Shown: one piece after another, positions 7,393 through 15,929 of the stretch
Layout: each line of letters opens with the position of its first letter
Position numbering within the stretch: the first letter of the stretch is position 1
Origin: Lysobacteraceae bacterium NML08-0793
GTDB lineage: Bacteria > Pseudomonadota > Gammaproteobacteria > Xanthomonadales > Xanthomonadaceae
DNA length: 36,278 nt
Direction of reading: 5' to 3'
Assembly: GCA_002798275.1 (NCBI GenBank)
Contig: NWQR01000013.1
Span: 1 to 36,278 of the forward strand
Made by a program: the position numbers and the translations under genes
Notes under the pieces: generated by a model
The model's input: the letters and a program-made list of their open reading frames with translations, nothing else
Databases searched by the model: none
What the model was told of the DNA's origin: nothing

Positions 7393-8649
7393 TTATTTGC
7401 CTGCCCGGTTCGCAGCTTTCACGAACTCGCGCACCTTGGGATAGACATGGTTGCGCCAGCGGCGGCCACTGAAAATACCGTAATGGCCGGCGCCCTCCAC
7501 AGTGATGTGCTGCTTGCGCGATTCGGGCACGCCGCTGCACAGCTTCAGCGCCGCCCGGGTTTGCCCGGCACCGGAAATATCATCTAGCTCGCCCTCGATG
7601 GTGAGCAGTGCGGTATCGCCAATGGCCGAAGGATCGACTTTTTCGCCATTGATGACCCACTCGCCACGCGGCAGCAAATAGTCCTGGAATACGGTGCGGA
7701 TGGTATCTAGGTAATACTCGGCCGGCATGTCCAGCACGGCGTTGTATTCATCGTAAAACCGGCGGTGCGCGGCAGCCGTTTCCTGATCGCCTTTCACCAG
7801 ATCCTGGTAGTAATCCCAATGCGACATGGCATGGCGCTCGGGGTTCATGGCGATAAAGCCCATATGCTGCAAAAAGCCTGGATAAACCTTGCGGCCACGT
7901 CCGGGATAGTTGGACGAAACCGTATGAATCAGATTCTGCTCGAACCAGCTCAAGGGGCGTTTCATCGCCAGATTGTTCACCTGGGTGGGCGACTCGCGCG
8001 CGTCGATGGGCCCGCCCATCATCACCAGCGAGGCAGGTGTGGCTTCACCGCGTGCGGCCATCAGCGAAACCGCCGCCAGCACCGGCACGGTGGGCTGGCA
8101 CACGCTCATCACATGCAGATTTTCCGCGCCGATATGACGGATGAACTCTTCGATATAGGCCACATAATCGGCCAGATGAAAGGCACCGGCCTCTTTGGGC
8201 ACCATGCGCGCATCAGTCCAGTCGGTGATATACACCTTGTGGTCTTTCAGCATGGTTCTGACCGTATCGCGCAACAAGGTGCTGTGATGGCCAGAAAGCG
8301 GCGCCACAATCAAAACCGTGGGGTTGTCTTTCATCTGCGCCAAGCCATCGGCCTGATCGTGATAACGCTTGAAACGCAGCAGGCGACAAAACGGCTTTTC
8401 CAGCACCACGCGCTCAACCACCGGGATGCTGATGCCTTCGACCTCGATTTCATGAATATCGAAATTCGGCTTTTCGTAATCCTTGCCGATGCGATGAATC
8501 AGCTCGCAACCGGCTGCCACGCGCTGCGAGCCAGGCAGGCTACTCAACCAGCTGCCGGGCGCGGTGTACATCTTTGCCACGGCTTCCGCCCAGTAAGTCA
8601 TCGGTGCCATCCAGGCACGGGTGTTTTCATGGATTTGATAAAGAAGCAT
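7393..8649 (-). CDS. phaZ: Intracellular polyhydroxyalkanoate depolymerase
   Basis: The enzyme mobilises stored polyhydroxybutyrate/alkanoate granules in the cytoplasm. The ATG at 8649 has AGGAGT upstream with good spacing; an in-frame codon at 8691 is rejected. The product is 418 residues with an alpha/beta-hydrolase fold. The nucleophile motif is SVCQPT with Cys184 in place of serine, closely matching the position of the catalytic cysteine in the PhaZ1 type of Ralstonia eutropha. The later acid and base are probably in GELDDISG and VEGAGHYGIFSG. The N-terminus MLLYQIHENTRAWMAPM is also typical. No phaC, phaA or phaB is in the window, so polymer synthesis must be encoded elsewhere if it occurs. 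Confidence 0.92.
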   Translation of the reverse strand: MLLYQIHENTRAWMAPMTYWAEAVAKMYTAPGSWLSSLPGSQRVAAGCELIHRIGKDYEKPNFDIHEIEVEGISIPVVERVVLEKPFCRLLRFKRYHDQADGLAQMKDNPTVLIVAPLSGHHSTLLRDTVRTMLKDHKVYITDWTDARMVPKEAGAFHLADYVAYIEEFIRHIGAENLHVMSVCQPTVPVLAAVSLMAARGEATPASLVMMGGPIDARESPTQVNNLAMKRPLSWFEQNLIHTVSSNYPGRGRKVYPGFLQHMGFIAMNPERHAMSHWDYYQDLVKGDQETAAAHRRFYDEYNAVLDMPAEYYLDTIRTVFQDYLLPRGEWVINGEKVDPSAIGDTALLTIEGELDDISGAGQTRAALKLCSGVPESRKQHITVEGAGHYGIFSGRRWRNHVYPKVREFVKAANRAGK

Positions 8650-8745
8650 GCAAGACTCCTGCAATGTTGCGTCGCAGCATAGCACATGCACCCGCTGGAA
8701 GTGGCGCTCGCTCGCCGCGTTGCGCTGTTTGTAGCTCCGACAGGC

Positions 8746-9708
8746 TCAACCTTTTTTCGCTGCCGGCAAGGTGCAGCCGAATTTTTCCGGGTCGCATTCC
8801 ATCGCGCAACTGCTCGTTACCAGCTGGCACTGCTGGCCGCCGCGATCACGACATTGCCCAAGCGCAGCTTCAGCCGTTTTTGATTTGTTGAAGCCCTCCA
8901 CTCCCACATAAATCGGCTGCCCCTGCCCTTGCCCGCTGGCCACTGCGGTGCAGGAATTGGCATACCAATACCAGCGGCTGCATTGCTGGCCACCCCCTGC
9001 GCGACACAGCGCTGCGGCACGCGCTTGGGCATCCCGCTGGCTAAGATAGCTGCCTGCGGCAAATACCCGGCTGTTGTCGGTTTCATCGATGAATACCGCG
9101 CCATAAGCATCGCGTGCGCTCAGCAAAGGCTCTGCCGATTCACCGGCATAGCCAGTCCAAGTTTTGATGACCACGGTGCACTCCTGCACATGCTTGCGGC
9201 ACTCGGCCAGCAAGGTCTGGTGCAGCTCATTGCGCCCACCCAAATCCATCCCGATCGCACCCAGCAAGCGCGAGCCTGCCGAGGAAGCCTTGGGCCCGGC
9301 AAATATCCGGTAGCGACCATTGCCATCCAGCCCAAGCACCGCGGTCAACAGCCAGCCATCTTGGCTGTGCACCAGTTCACAATCACGCGCCTGGCATTGC
9401 CACAGGGCGTTTTCGTTATTGGCCTCGCGCAGCGCGCGTTTTTCAGCCGCAGACGTGCCCGGCACCTTCCAGGCAACGCTGCTCATACCGCGCGCGCCGG
9501 TGGAGGGGCTGAAGGCCAGCGCGAAATGCCGTTCGCTGGCCTCCCGTACATCAATTGCCCGTGACTGGCAGCTGGGGTTGTAGCCATACGAGCAGAATCG
9601 CGGGTCATTGGTCATGAGATGCCCCGTAGTGCGGCTGCCTTGTGCCGTGGCCTGCCCGGCAAAGACAAGCCATGCCACAGCCCACAAAATGCCAAGATAT
9701 TTTTTCAT
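8746..9708 (-). CDS. Secreted cysteine-rich protein with DUF4189-like repeats
   Basis: From the ATG at 9708 (GAGGA eight bases upstream) the product is 320 residues. A signal peptide is clear: MKKYLGILWAVAWLVFAG with cleavage near ATAQ. The mature part contains two blocks with the DUF4189 pattern, in which an aromatic/Ala-rich strand is followed by a helix and a Cys-containing strand. They are HFALAFSPSTGARG near the start and YGAVFIDE...SQRDAQARAAALCRAGG...CSRWYWYANSC later. Paired cysteines throughout suggest disulfides in the periplasm or outside the cell. A third, shorter Cys block ends the protein (CRDRGGQQCQLV). DUF4189 proteins have no established function. The gene stands alone on the minus strand between phaZ and the acetyltransferase. 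Confidence 0.75.
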   Translation of the reverse strand: MKKYLGILWAVAWLVFAGQATAQGSRTTGHLMTNDPRFCSYGYNPSCQSRAIDVREASERHFALAFSPSTGARGMSSVAWKVPGTSAAEKRALREANNENALWQCQARDCELVHSQDGWLLTAVLGLDGNGRYRIFAGPKASSAGSRLLGAIGMDLGGRNELHQTLLAECRKHVQECTVVIKTWTGYAGESAEPLLSARDAYGAVFIDETDNSRVFAAGSYLSQRDAQARAAALCRAGGGQQCSRWYWYANSCTAVASGQGQGQPIYVGVEGFNKSKTAEAALGQCRDRGGQQCQLVTSSCAMECDPEKFGCTLPAAKKG

Positions 9709-9768
9709 GCGCATCGTCCTCAAATATGGCCGTCTGCCACCGGCTGAAACACAGGCGTTGATTGCTGA

Positions 9769-10248
9769 TCAGGACTGTCCCAGCCACAGCCGCATCGAAG
9801 TACTGTAAGGCACAAACCCCTGCCGCTGGTACAAGCGGGCTGCCTTGAAGTTCGCATCATGCACCGTCAGCTCCAGATAATCGGTCTTCTGCTCGCTTGC
9901 CCATGCTTTGACCGCAGCAATGAGACTGGTGCCAATGCCTTGCCCCCGGAAAGCCTGCTCTACGCCCATATCCATCAGGTAAACCGACTTCAACGGGCGA
10001 AAACAGGCATAGGGCGGCGATGCCTGCTGCTGGGCAATCGCAAAACCGACAATGGTTCCGTTTACTTCGGCCACATAGCCGACAAAACCGTTCTCGCCAT
10101 TGCATACCTGCAAAAGAAACGCCTCATCTTGCTCGGGTGCTTGCAAATATGCAGGCTCCAGCTCCGCAACATGTTCAAAAAGCTGCCGGTACAAGCGTGC
10201 AACCGCTGGAATGTCGTTTTGCTGGAACAACCTCAGCACCCGGCTCAT
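9769..10248 (-). CDS. GNAT family N-acetyltransferase
   Basis: The product (159 residues) belongs to the acetyl-CoA-dependent GNAT fold. The acetyl-CoA pyrophosphate-binding motif is visible as QAFRGQGIGTSLI (about 98-110), and the C-terminal motif B as NFKAARLYQRQGF, the typical helix and strand that close the substrate site. The substrate is unknown; small-molecule or protein N-acetylation are both possible. Its ATG overlaps the stop of the fused E1 gene by four bases (ATGA), so translation is coupled to that enzyme. The pairing could mean a shared substrate or merely operon position. Confidence 0.88.
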   Translation of the reverse strand: MSRVLRLFQQNDIPAVARLYRQLFEHVAELEPAYLQAPEQDEAFLLQVCNGENGFVGYVAEVNGTIVGFAIAQQQASPPYACFRPLKSVYLMDMGVEQAFRGQGIGTSLIAAVKAWASEQKTDYLELTVHDANFKAARLYQRQGFVPYSTSMRLWLGQS

Positions 10249-12518
10249 TCCACCAGCGCATCTGCCGCCGCAACGATATCCTCATCTTTTGGAATCACGA
10301 GGAACGCCGCGCCGGCCAGCGGCGTATAGGTATCGGCGCCCACCACACGCTGCATCGGCTTATCCCCCTGCCCGGCTTCCATCAAAGCAGTGATGATGCC
10401 CTCGCCGATTCCGGCGCTAAAGCGGCCTTCGTCCACCACTAGGATGCGTTTGCAATCATCGGCATGCAGGGCGATGGCATCGGCGTTCAGCGGCACCAGC
10501 CAGCGCAAATCGACCACACGCACTTTCCAGCCGTGCTTTTTCTCGATTTCGCGTGCGGCGCGCAGACTCATCGGCACGCCATTGCCGAAGGTGAAAATCA
10601 CGCAATCGCGCGCCTCCGGGTGATACACCCGCGGCTCGCCCAGCACCAGCGCCTGATTCGGCGCGGGGTATTCGGTCTGCCACAGGCCATCGCCTGGCGC
10701 GTACAGGTCTTTGGTCATGTACAGCGCAATCGGCTCAAGCAAGGCCGTGACGCGGCCATCGACCTTGGCCAGCGCCGCCAGCGTGCGCAGCATCATCGCC
10801 GCATCATCGCCACGGCTCGGGCAGCCCACCACCAGACCTGGAATATCGCGCAGCGCAGTCACCGAATTGTCGTTGTGGAAATGCCCGCCGAAGCCGCGCT
10901 GATAGCCAAGCCCGGCGATGCGCACCAACATCGGGTTCTGGTACTGGTTGTTGCTGAAAAATTGCAGGCTGCACGCCTCGCCGCGGATTTGGTCGATGGC
11001 GTTGTGCAGATAGGCCAGATACTGGATTTCCGGCACCGGCAGCATGCCCATATTGGCAAAGCCCTGCGCCATGCCAAGAATCATGGTTTCATCCAGCAAA
11101 GTGTTGAACACCCGGCGCGCGCCGAAGGCTTTGTGCAGCCCCTTGGTGATGGTGTAAACGCCGCCCTTTTGCGCCACGTCCTCGCCAAACAGCAAGGTTT
11201 CGGGGTATTTGGCAAACAAATCGTGCAGCGCATTGTTGATCTGGATGGCCAGATGCCGCGGCGGCTGGTTTTCCGGCAGTTTTTCTTCGCTGCCAAAAGC
11301 CTTCAGGCGCGCTTCATGCGTCGGTGCGCGGCGCGCCTCGGCCTCCACCTTATCGGGCGTGTACGGTGCCAGCGGCGCCATCACATCGTCCAGCGTTTCA
11401 AGGCGCGGACGGCGGTCGGCATCTTCGGCGGCGGCAAAACATTTCTGTCGGGTGTCTTCATACAGCGCCAGAATCTCCTCGGCGCTCATCAGCCCCGATT
11501 CCAACGCGATGGCGGCGCTGCGCAGCAACGGGTCGGTGGCCTCGACCTGGCAGAGTTCTTCAATCGAACGCCACTCGATTTCAAAGTCGGTTCCAGCATG
11601 CCCCATGATGCGTGTGGTACGCAGATGCAGAAAGGTCGGGCGGCGCGTGCGACGGCAGTGCTCGACCGCGCGCACCACATCGGCATAGCCGCTGGCCAGA
11701 TCAAGACCATCGGCAAAGAAATAATCCAGGTCGGGACGATTGCGGAAACTTTCGGCAATCCAGCCATTCGGGGTTTTCACCGAGATGCCGATGCCATTGT
11801 CCTCGCACACATACAGCACCGGCGCGGGCAGTTTCTGGTAGGCCGTCCAGCTGGCCGCATTGAAGGCAGTCTGCGCGCTGGCATGGTTGGCGCTGGCATC
11901 GCCAAATGAACAAATCGCGATGCTGTCCTCAGGGATCGGCAGTTGATGCCCCAGACGCTTGGCCGCCTCGATCGCCACCGCCGTGCCCAGCGCCTTGGGC
12001 AGATGCGAGGCGATGGTGGAAGTTTGCGGCAATACCCACAACGGCTTGCTGCCCCATACCTTGTGGCGACCACCGCTGGCCGGGTCTTCCTTGCTCGCCG
12101 CAAACGACAAGGCCGAATCCATGATCGGATCCATACCCGGCAATTTGCGGAAGCGCTCGGCCATGAAGCCGCCGCTGCGGTAATGCAGAAAGGCCGGATC
12201 CGTATGCCGGGTGGCGCGCGCCACCATCGCATTACCCTCATGGCCACTGGATCCGATGGTGTAGAACACCTTGTTCTGCACGCGCAGAACCCGTGCCATC
12301 AAATCCAGATGGCGGGAAATCAACTGCGATTCGAACAGTTCACGAAAACCCTGTGCATCCAGCGCGCTGCCATCGAGAATCGGCTCGTGCGCGGACGGAC
12401 GCGGCAGCTTCTGTCCCTGCCAGTTTTTGACAAACTCGACGAAATTGACATCGCAGATTTCCGCACGATTGAGACCCTTCATGCGGGCGGGAATGGGATT
12501 GGGGACTTGGGCAAACAT
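10245..12518 (-). CDS. 2-oxo acid dehydrogenase E1, alpha and beta subunits fused
   Basis: The product is 757 residues from the ATG at 12518, which has AGG nine bases upstream; another ATG at 12554 would add 12 residues. It is a thiamine diphosphate enzyme in which the E1-alpha and E1-beta chains, normally separate, are joined. The first half has the alpha-type TPP motif GDASANHASAQTAFNA and then CEDNGIGISV. The second half is E1-beta (LFGEDVAQKGGVYTITKG, FNTLLDETMILGMAQG, then PEIQYLAYLHNAIDQI). It would decarboxylate a 2-oxo acid and pass the acyl group to a lipoyl E2. No E2 or E3 gene is in the window. The substrate class (branched-chain-type E1) is inferred from similarity only. It lies about 120 bases downstream of gcdH. 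Confidence 0.88.
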   Translation of the reverse strand: MFAQVPNPIPARMKGLNRAEICDVNFVEFVKNWQGQKLPRPSAHEPILDGSALDAQGFRELFESQLISRHLDLMARVLRVQNKVFYTIGSSGHEGNAMVARATRHTDPAFLHYRSGGFMAERFRKLPGMDPIMDSALSFAASKEDPASGGRHKVWGSKPLWVLPQTSTIASHLPKALGTAVAIEAAKRLGHQLPIPEDSIAICSFGDASANHASAQTAFNAASWTAYQKLPAPVLYVCEDNGIGISVKTPNGWIAESFRNRPDLDYFFADGLDLASGYADVVRAVEHCRRTRRPTFLHLRTTRIMGHAGTDFEIEWRSIEELCQVEATDPLLRSAAIALESGLMSAEEILALYEDTRQKCFAAAEDADRRPRLETLDDVMAPLAPYTPDKVEAEARRAPTHEARLKAFGSEEKLPENQPPRHLAIQINNALHDLFAKYPETLLFGEDVAQKGGVYTITKGLHKAFGARRVFNTLLDETMILGMAQGFANMGMLPVPEIQYLAYLHNAIDQIRGEACSLQFFSNNQYQNPMLVRIAGLGYQRGFGGHFHNDNSVTALRDIPGLVVGCPSRGDDAAMMLRTLAALAKVDGRVTALLEPIALYMTKDLYAPGDGLWQTEYPAPNQALVLGEPRVYHPEARDCVIFTFGNGVPMSLRAAREIEKKHGWKVRVVDLRWLVPLNADAIALHADDCKRILVVDEGRFSAGIGEGIITALMEAGQGDKPMQRVVGADTYTPLAGAAFLVIPKDEDIVAAADALVE

Positions 12519-12576
12519 GAGCGGCAACCTGGGTTGTTTAGGGAAATCAGCCATCTGCGTGGCATGCCACCCGCAG

Positions 12577-12613
12577 CCCCGGACTGCGCCGGAAGCGCAG
12601 CACGAGGCCGGGG
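12577..12613 (-). repeat. GC-rich nested inverted repeat between gcdH and the fused E1
   Basis: Outer arms CCCCGG (12577-12582) and CCGGGG (12608-12613) enclose inner arms CTGCGC (12584-12589) and GCGCAG (12595-12600). The structure lies in the 120-base gap downstream of gcdH. No T-tract follows it on the minus strand, so it is not a standard intrinsic terminator. It may stabilise a 3' end or attenuate transcription. Confidence 0.4.
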
Positions 12614-12638
12614 TTTCAGGCCGACAGGGGTGCGGGCA

Positions 12639-13802
12639 TCAGAACGTGTTGATGCCGGTCAGTTCACGCCCCACCACCAGCTGGTGCACGGTTTCGGTGC
12701 CTTCATAGGTGATGACCGATTCCAGGTTCAGGGCGTGGCGAATCGGCGAGTGCTCGGTGGTGATGCCGGCGCCGCCCAACAGGTCACGGGCTTCGCGGGC
12801 GATATCCAGCGCCATGCGCACATTGTTCCATTTGGCGAGCGAAACCTGGGTCGGCTGCATGGTGCCAGCGTCTTTCAGGCGCCCCAATTGCAGCGACAGC
12901 AATTGCGCGCAGGTGATGCGCCGCGCCCAGTCGGCCATCTTGATTTGCGCGCTCTGGGTGGCGGCCACCGGGCGACCAAACAGAATGCGCTCCTTGCTGT
13001 AGCCCAGCGCTTCGTCAAGACAGGCAATCGCCGCGCCAATCGGCCCCCAGGTGATGCCGTAACGAGCCTGGGTCAAGCAGCCCAGCGGCCCCTTCAGACC
13101 TTTCACATTCGGCAGGCGGGCGCTATCGGGTACGCGCACATTGTCCAAGAACAGCGCCGAAGTTACCGAAGCACGCAGGCTCATCTTCTGCTTGATGACT
13201 TGCGCGGTGAAGCCGGGCGTATTGGTTTCGACGACAAAGCCCTGGATACCGTCCTCGGTCTGCGCCCAGATGATGGCGATATGCGCCAGATTGCCGTTGG
13301 TGATCCACATCTTGCTGCCATTGATCACCCAGTCATCGCCATCGCGCTTGGCATGGGTTTTCATATTGGCTGGATCGGAACCGCCGTGCGGCTCGGTCAA
13401 GCCAAAGCAGCCAATCACCTTGCCGGCGGCCATGTCCGGCAGCCAGCGGCGGCGCTGTTCTTCCGAACCGTAGGCATAGATCGGATACATGCACAGCGAG
13501 CTTTGCACGCTGGCGAAGCTGCGCAGGCCCGAGTCGCCGCGCTCCAACTCCTGGCAAATCAGGCCGTAGCTGACCGAATTAAGACCCGCACAGCCGTATT
13601 CTTCCGGCAAGCTCGAACCCAGCAGACCCATTTCGGCCATTTCCGGGATGAGTTCCATCGGGAATTCGCCCTTGTCGAAACACTCGCCAATGATCGGCAA
13701 CACGCGATCATCGACAAAACGCCCCACGGAGTCTTGCACCGCTTGTTCTTCTTCGCTCAACAGGGAACGGATGTCGTACAAATCGTAAGGATTCAAAGCC
13801 AT
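12639..13802 (-). CDS. gcdH: Glutaryl-CoA dehydrogenase
   Basis: This 387-residue FAD enzyme oxidises and decarboxylates glutaryl-CoA to crotonyl-CoA in lysine, hydroxylysine and tryptophan breakdown. Family-specific blocks distinguish it from other acyl-CoA dehydrogenases: RSFASVQSSLCMYPI near residue 93, in which the arginine recognises the glutaryl carboxylate, then CFGLTEPHGGSDPANM. The catalytic base is the glutamate in TYEGTETVHQLVVGRELTG close to the C-terminus. The start ATG at 13802 is consistent with the family. It is on the same strand as and upstream of the fused E1. A catabolic unit is possible, although the product of the E1 is not known. Confidence 0.93.
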   Translation of the reverse strand: MALNPYDLYDIRSLLSEEEQAVQDSVGRFVDDRVLPIIGECFDKGEFPMELIPEMAEMGLLGSSLPEEYGCAGLNSVSYGLICQELERGDSGLRSFASVQSSLCMYPIYAYGSEEQRRRWLPDMAAGKVIGCFGLTEPHGGSDPANMKTHAKRDGDDWVINGSKMWITNGNLAHIAIIWAQTEDGIQGFVVETNTPGFTAQVIKQKMSLRASVTSALFLDNVRVPDSARLPNVKGLKGPLGCLTQARYGITWGPIGAAIACLDEALGYSKERILFGRPVAATQSAQIKMADWARRITCAQLLSLQLGRLKDAGTMQPTQVSLAKWNNVRMALDIAREARDLLGGAGITTEHSPIRHALNLESVITYEGTETVHQLVVGRELTGINTF

Positions 13803-13917
13803 GATGCCTGCTCGTTGGTGAGTGGATGAAGGCGCTTATTTTACGCCACCCACAACGAAAACATCCGGCATCAGCCACTGCCTGTAGCTATTGCCAAGCC
13901 GCGCGCAGCCTCGCCGC

Positions 13918-14223
13918 TCACGGCACGCCCGATACGCCCGGGCGAAAGCCATTGTCCGCTTCCGGCTTGGGCTGCGTGATGCAGCGCTTGCCGCCTGCCC
14001 CAGCCGTGCCCTGATTTTGCTCCGCCACTTCTGTCGCAGCCCTCGCGCTCGCATCCGATTCGTGGCAATCGGCATACTCGATATGCTCGACATGCTGCTC
14101 GCCGGAGACTGTCGGGGGCTCAGGCGATGTTGTCGTTTTAAAGGCATTCCAAGCCGAAAGCGCAGCACCACCCACAAGCAATGCAAGCAGAATCACCACC
14201 AGCGATTTGTTGTCGATCTGCAT
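13918..14223 (-). CDS. Small hypothetical protein with one N-terminal membrane segment
   Basis: The 101-residue product has a hydrophobic segment at about residues 8-26 (VVILLALLVGGAALSAW), followed by a polar, low-complexity tail rich in E, T, A and G with two cysteines (YADCHESD, GKRCITQ). An AGAGG lies eight bases before the ATG, which supports translation. It may be a bitopic inner-membrane protein with its tail in the periplasm. I do not recognise a family. It is divergent from the DUF6116 gene, with a 200-base gap between them. Confidence 0.6.
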   Translation of the reverse strand: MQIDNKSLVVILLALLVGGAALSAWNAFKTTTSPEPPTVSGEQHVEHIEYADCHESDASARAATEVAEQNQGTAGAGGKRCITQPKPEADNGFRPGVSGVP

Positions 14224-14340
14224 GTGTTACGCCTCTTTGCCAATGCAGGGAGCTAGGCGCCATTCAACCTGTTTCAAGCTGAACAAAGGCTCACAAAAAC
14301 CCTTGAAAATAAAGGGGAAATAAACTGACGGCGAAGTAAA

Positions 14341-14362
14341 CGCCGCACGCGCTGATGCGGCG
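14341..14362. repeat. Inverted repeat in the divergent gap
   Basis: Arms CGCCGCA (14341-14347) and TGCGGCG (14356-14362) flank an eight-base loop. The 14224-14423 gap separates two divergent genes, so no gene needs a terminator here. The repeat could be a protein-binding site or chance; no stronger signal was seen in the gap. Confidence 0.35.
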
Positions 14363-14423
14363 CTTCACAGCCCTGTCCTCCCAGCCGTGATAGCTTGGCG
14401 ACATTCTCATCGGAGCTTCTGCC

Positions 14424-14675
14424 ATGCGCCATTTATTGCTGGCCCCCTTCATGACCTGGGCCGGTCAACTCAAATACCCGACGCTGTTCAAACTGGTGGC
14501 GGGCTTGTTCGTCGTAACCCTGGTAGTACCCGATGGCATACCGCTGCTAGATGAAATCCTGCTGGGGCTTGCCACTTTGATGCTGGCCAAATGGAAAGAC
14601 CGCGACCAAGAACAAGTCGGAGAGGGTCGCGCATCCCAACGTCCGCCAATTGATGGCCAGGCCACCCGCCGCTGA
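14424..14675 (+). CDS. DUF6116 family small membrane-associated protein
   Basis: The 83-residue product matches the short DUF6116 pattern found mainly in Xanthomonadales. It has an N-terminal amphipathic stretch, the motif YPTLFKLVAGLFVVTLVVPDGIP, and then LLDEILLGLATLMLAKWK. Two hydrophobic segments are visible at about 24-36 and 43-56. Past Lys57 the tail is polar and probably disordered. The function of the family is unknown. Its stop codon overlaps the first base of the following tatD-family ATG (TGATG), so the two are translated together. Confidence 0.7.
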   Translation: MRHLLLAPFMTWAGQLKYPTLFKLVAGLFVVTLVVPDGIPLLDEILLGLATLMLAKWKDRDQEQVGEGRASQRPPIDGQATRR

Positions 14676-15454
14676 TGCTGCTGGTCGATAGCCATAGCCA
14701 TTTTGACGATGCCAGTTTCGCGTCCGACCGCGAGGCTGTCTTGGCTCGTGCCCGCACTGCCGGGGTGATGGCACAAATCCTGCCGGCCACCCATGCCGAT
14801 GCGTGGCAGAACCTGCAAAACGTCTGTCAGGAACACCCTGGCTTGTATCCGGCCTATGGCCTGCATCCGGTGTATTTGCCGGTGCATCTGCCCGAGCATC
14901 TGGACAACTTGCGGCAACGTCTTGACAGCGGCGCCCCCTGCGTAGCCGTGGGGGAAATCGGGCTGGACTATTTCCTCGACACGCTCGACCGGCAGCGCCA
15001 ACAGGATTTTTTCGAAGCGCAGCTGAAGCTCGCCCTGACATTCAATCTACCCGTCATCATCCATGCACGCCGCGCATTTGATGCGGTAATCGCCACCCTG
15101 CGCCGCTTTCCCGGTAGCCGCGGCGTGATTCATAGTTTTTCCGGCAGCCAAGAGCAAGCCAAACAACTATGCAAAATGGGCTTCATGCTCGGCATCGGCG
15201 GCCCGATCACTTACGAGCGCGCCCAGCGCCTGCGCCGCACGGTCAAGCAAATTCCGCTGGAAAACCTGCTGCTGGAAACCGACGCCCCCGACCAGCCCGA
15301 CAGTCAATGGCGCGGCCAGCGCAACGAGCCTGCCCGTCTCATCAAGGTGCTCGACACGCTGGCCGAACTACGCGGCGAAAGCCCCGAACACATTGCCGCA
15401 GCGACAACTGCCAATGCCGAACGGCTGTTCGGCATCCATATCCACGCCGCCTGA
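14675..15454 (+). CDS. TatD family metal-dependent hydrolase (putative deoxyribonuclease)
   Basis: The 259-residue product has the amidohydrolase-type TIM barrel of TatD proteins, which act as metal-dependent DNases. Metal-binding and signature residues visible are DSHSHFD (about 5-11), AVGEIGLDYF with its bridging glutamate, VIIHARRAFD, HSFSG, and LLLETDAPDQ near residue 205. YGLHPVY is also present. It is closest in style to the YjjV subgroup. It follows the DUF6116 gene with a one-base overlap and is convergent with the DUF423 gene, whose stop begins right after its own. Confidence 0.9.
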   Translation: MLLVDSHSHFDDASFASDREAVLARARTAGVMAQILPATHADAWQNLQNVCQEHPGLYPAYGLHPVYLPVHLPEHLDNLRQRLDSGAPCVAVGEIGLDYFLDTLDRQRQQDFFEAQLKLALTFNLPVIIHARRAFDAVIATLRRFPGSRGVIHSFSGSQEQAKQLCKMGFMLGIGGPITYERAQRLRRTVKQIPLENLLLETDAPDQPDSQWRGQRNEPARLIKVLDTLAELRGESPEHIAAATTANAERLFGIHIHAA

Positions 15455-15844
15455 TTATTTGCGCCACTGCCCCAATGCGTGCAGCAACCAGCCCAACATC
15501 ATCAGCGTGCCACCCCAAGGGGCGGCGCGGGTGGGCAGCCCGGCCAGTGCTGCCAGAGTCAGGCTGCCGGAAAACAGCAGCACGCCCAATGCCAAACAGG
15601 CAAGCCCGATAAAGGCCAGACGCCGCACGGCCATCGGCCCCAGTGCCGCAAGGGCAACACCATGGGCAAACCCGAACCAAGCCGCCTGTTGCAGCCAGTG
15701 GCGTGGCTGCTCGGCAAGCCCGGCATGCGCCGCATAGGCCGAAAGCCCAATGCAAATGGCCGCCAATAGCGAGCCGAACACGCCAAACCAAAACCGCTGG
15801 CGCATCCAGTTTTCCGGCAGATTTCCACGCAACACAGCAAGCAT
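15455..15844 (-). CDS. DUF423 family membrane protein
   Basis: The 129-residue product has about four hydrophobic segments and the family motif GVFGSLLAAICIGLSAYAAH followed by an alpha-helical WLQQAAWFGFAHG. It ends with the typical GGTLMMLGWLLHAL. The ATG at 15844 is chosen because AAGGAGT lies six bases upstream; an open frame continues to 16105 but would overlap the SRPBCC gene. A further possible start is ATG at residue 14. DUF423 proteins are small inner-membrane proteins of unknown function. It is convergent with tatD. Confidence 0.87.
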   Translation of the reverse strand: MLAVLRGNLPENWMRQRFWFGVFGSLLAAICIGLSAYAAHAGLAEQPRHWLQQAAWFGFAHGVALAALGPMAVRRLAFIGLACLALGVLLFSGSLTLAALAGLPTRAAPWGGTLMMLGWLLHALGQWRK

Positions 15845-15884
15845 CACATCACTCCTTAAGACAACAAAAGATCGGCCGCAAATG

Positions 15885-15912
15885 CAGAACGCCGCGAGGT
15901 CGCGGCGTTCTG
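15885..15912 (-). terminator. Strong hairpin after the SRPBCC gene
   Basis: CAGAACGCCGCG (15885-15896) and CGCGGCGTTCTG (15901-15912) form a perfect 12-base stem with a four-base loop. It lies just after the stop of the minus-strand SRPBCC gene and before the DUF423 start. On the minus strand the stem is followed by CATTTG, a weak T-tract, so termination is likely but not textbook. Confidence 0.6.
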
Positions 15913-15929
15913 TCGGGCTTGCAAACGGG

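Noticed and set aside
11943-13829. A 628-codon open frame on the plus strand
   Set aside because: It lies opposite the fused E1 and gcdH, which have convincing domain motifs; its translation has none and reflects codon bias of the opposite strand.
14341-14362. Hairpin as a terminator
   Set aside because: Flanking genes diverge from this gap and neither needs a terminator; the following bases are not T-rich enough.
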